A stretch of DNA of 64,000 nt from Icerya purchasi. Its lineage: Eukaryota; Arthropoda; Insecta; Hemiptera; Monophlebidae. The stretch is from the NCBI GenBank assembly GCA_039619475.1, contig CM077116.1:274970758-275034757 (forward strand). The letters run 5' to 3'. Numbering within the stretch: position 1 is the first letter of the stretch; each line of letters starts with the position of its first letter. The notes below the pieces were generated by a model. It worked only from the letters and a program-made list of their open reading frames with translations. It was not told the DNA's origin and did no database searches. The position numbers and the translations under genes are program-made. Of the stretch, positions 62,671 through 64,000 are shown in pieces.

Positions 62671-63290
62671 AAGAGTTCGTGAGGCACCAATCAGATCAGA
62701 AGCTAAAGGAATACAAAGAGAAAGCGGAAAAATTAAGTACCAGTGTTGGAACAGACTACAGTGACATAAACAAGAGACGTATTACTTCAAAATTTTCAGA
62801 TGAGTCTACAGATAAAGTCTCAGTATACGGCGCAGAAAAATTTAAAAGGGACGCGCTAAACGTTGCGTTGGATAAGATGATTATGGATTTAAATAAAAGA
62901 AGCCAAGTCTATGAGACGTAGAGCAAAAAATTCAAATTTTGAATGGGGATTTGCAGGACAAAAATATGGAAAACATACGATCTGGAAAGTGTACGTAATG
63001 TTATTGATTATTATCCAGATGACATAGACGAACATTTAGCATGTGAGTGCATTCAGTTAAAATCGTATTTACTACAGTCTAAGCTAAAGTCTTACACCTC
63101 TCGCAGTGAAATTTTTATGCTAATTTATGAAAAGAAACTTGTTAATGTTTTCCCAAATTGCTATACCATCTTAAAGATTTTGTAACGTTGCCAATCACTA
63201 GCTGTGAAAACAAATTTGATGATATTCAACTGCAGAAAAATCAACACGAACTTAAATAAATACAGACTACGGATCGCAGTAAAGGACCAA
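62671..63290 (+). pseudogene. hAT (ZMYM1-like) transposase C-terminal fragment
   Basis: Frame 62,679-62,920 (KLKEYKEKAEKLSTSVGTDY, FKRDALNVALDKMIMDLNKR) continues after a stop in another frame (63,000-63,290) with SEIFMLIYEKKLVNVFPNCY and LPITSCENKFDDIQLQKNQ, a degraded version of the hAT dimerisation motif (compare SNASCERSFSKLKL at 33.7 kb). It abuts the piggyBac element's right TTAA. Non-functional. Confidence 0.6.
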
Positions 63291-63548
63291 GTAAAATACA
63301 CTTCGGCATGCTGATAGATAAAAACCCAGAAATTTGACAATCACTGCAAGTACGTAAATGAAAAAATTACGAAATTTATTAGTATATATTCACAAAGCTG
63401 TTTAATGATAACAATCAGATGAATTACAAAAAAAAGGAATAATATTATCTAAAACAGTGATATTATCTAATCTATTATATAGTAGTATTATTTATTAGGA
63501 TATGGTAAAGTTCAATAAATTTCGAAAATCTTTAGCAAGCATGCATAG
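63291..63548. other. Non-coding spacer
   Basis: AT-rich, nothing recognised. Confidence 0.4.
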
Positions 63549-63954
63549 CAGGCGCCTGTGCTTAGGATTTGGGGGGGGTTCTTCACATATTTATTTTATA
63601 AATAACAATACGTTTTTCACTAATATTCGTATTATTAATAATTTCCATAATTTTAATTTATATATTAATAATTTACATAAATGAATTACCCCGTATAAAG
63701 ATATTAATAAAAATTACGTATGTCATTAATTATACTCGTAATAAAAAATTTTGCATAAAATATTAATGAAGTACCTAAAAATATACAGCATATTTTTTCT
63801 TTTTTCTTTTAAAAGTAGGTAAGAACACCCTAAAAAATCATCAATATTTATTTTAAATTTTTGATTTTTTCAGATTTTTGTGTATTTATAATAACTATTT
63901 CAGTTCTCATGGGGGGTACTCCCCCCCCCCCCCCCCCCCGTGGATACGGCCTTG
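63549..63954. mobile_element. hAT-type MITE, same family as 29,005-29,422, opposite orientation
   Basis: 406 bp. Flanks are ATGCATAG (63,541-63,548) and ATACATAG (63,955-63,962). The right end read inward is CAAGGCCGTATCCACGG; the left end is CAGGCGCCTGTGC. The AT-rich interior mirrors the first copy, with G and C homopolymers inside the ends. Confidence 0.8.
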
Positions 63955-64000
63955 ATACATAGTACCATAATAATCAAACTAATCAAAGCTTACAAAACAA

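Overview
This window is eukaryotic, AT-rich, intergenic DNA made almost entirely of transposable elements. The element mix points to an arthropod: I, R1, Jockey and RTE-type non-LTR retrotransposons, hAT and piggyBac DNA elements, and a Polinton/Maverick whose proteins resemble insect Maverick families. An insect, perhaps a hymenopteran, is my inference and is not proven. No intact ordinary host gene was found. The only host-like trace is a damaged neprilysin (M13 peptidase) exon at about 41.07-41.20 kb.

Layout. 1-6.5 kb: a nearly complete I-type retrotransposon with an intact 1250-aa ORF2 and an N-rich, frameshifted ORF1, ending in 93-bp tandem repeats and poly-A. 6.5-7.3 kb: the 3' end of another retroelement. 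8.07-13.9 kb: a decayed I-like element interrupted by a poly-A retroelement tail and by an 8-bp-TSD hAT MITE. 15.1 kb: a fold-back element. 15.7-21.6 kb: a mosaic of RTE-like, I-like, Jockey-like and L2/CR1-like fragments, one carrying a small insertion with an 11-bp TSD. 21.6-24.6 kb: a GC-rich R1-like remnant with a duplicated RT segment. 24.9-25.9, 34.4-35.8 and 36.3-36.7 kb: three copies of one non-coding repeat, two of which document each other's later insertions. 27.8-28.8 kb: an RTE 3' end. 30.1-32.6 kb: an I-like element on the minus strand with a TAA tail. 33.1-33.95 kb: a hAT (ZMYM1-like) remnant. 36.8-38.1 kb: a piggyBac remnant. Several hAT MITEs (29.0, 35.1, 41.7, 60.5, 63.5 kb) have recognisable ends and target duplications.

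Centrepiece, 42,176-58,935 (16.76 kb): a full-length Polinton with about 0.9-kb terminal inverted repeats beginning AG and a perfect 6-bp target duplication AATATG. Its replication module is a protein-primed PolB, broken by one stop codon and missing its polymerase palm. Integration is by a DDE integrase with a chromodomain. The virion-type module holds a candidate double-jelly-roll major capsid protein, a minor capsid (penton-like) protein, a FtsK/HerA packaging ATPase and an adenovirus-type cysteine protease. Upstream of the protease, in shifted frames, lies a parvovirus-like phospholipase A2 domain and a basic/hydrophobic region with GLYLxPY repeats; these look like pieces of one interrupted polyprotein gene. 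Accessory ORFs are a coiled-coil fibre-like protein, a conserved 315-aa protein, a Cys-rich exonuclease-like protein and a 372-aa ORFan. Capsid/protease genes read leftward and ATPase/integrase/fibre genes rightward from a short divergent promoter near 54.3 kb. The copy looks recent (intact TSD, close TIRs, several intact ORFs) but disabled.

58.9-64 kb: a possible LTR-retroelement remnant with a Lys-tRNA-like primer-binding site, a hAT MITE, an internally deleted piggyBac element with TTAA ends and a preserved 302-aa ORF, a hAT transposase fragment and a last hAT MITE. All family assignments come from reading the sequence; no database search was run.
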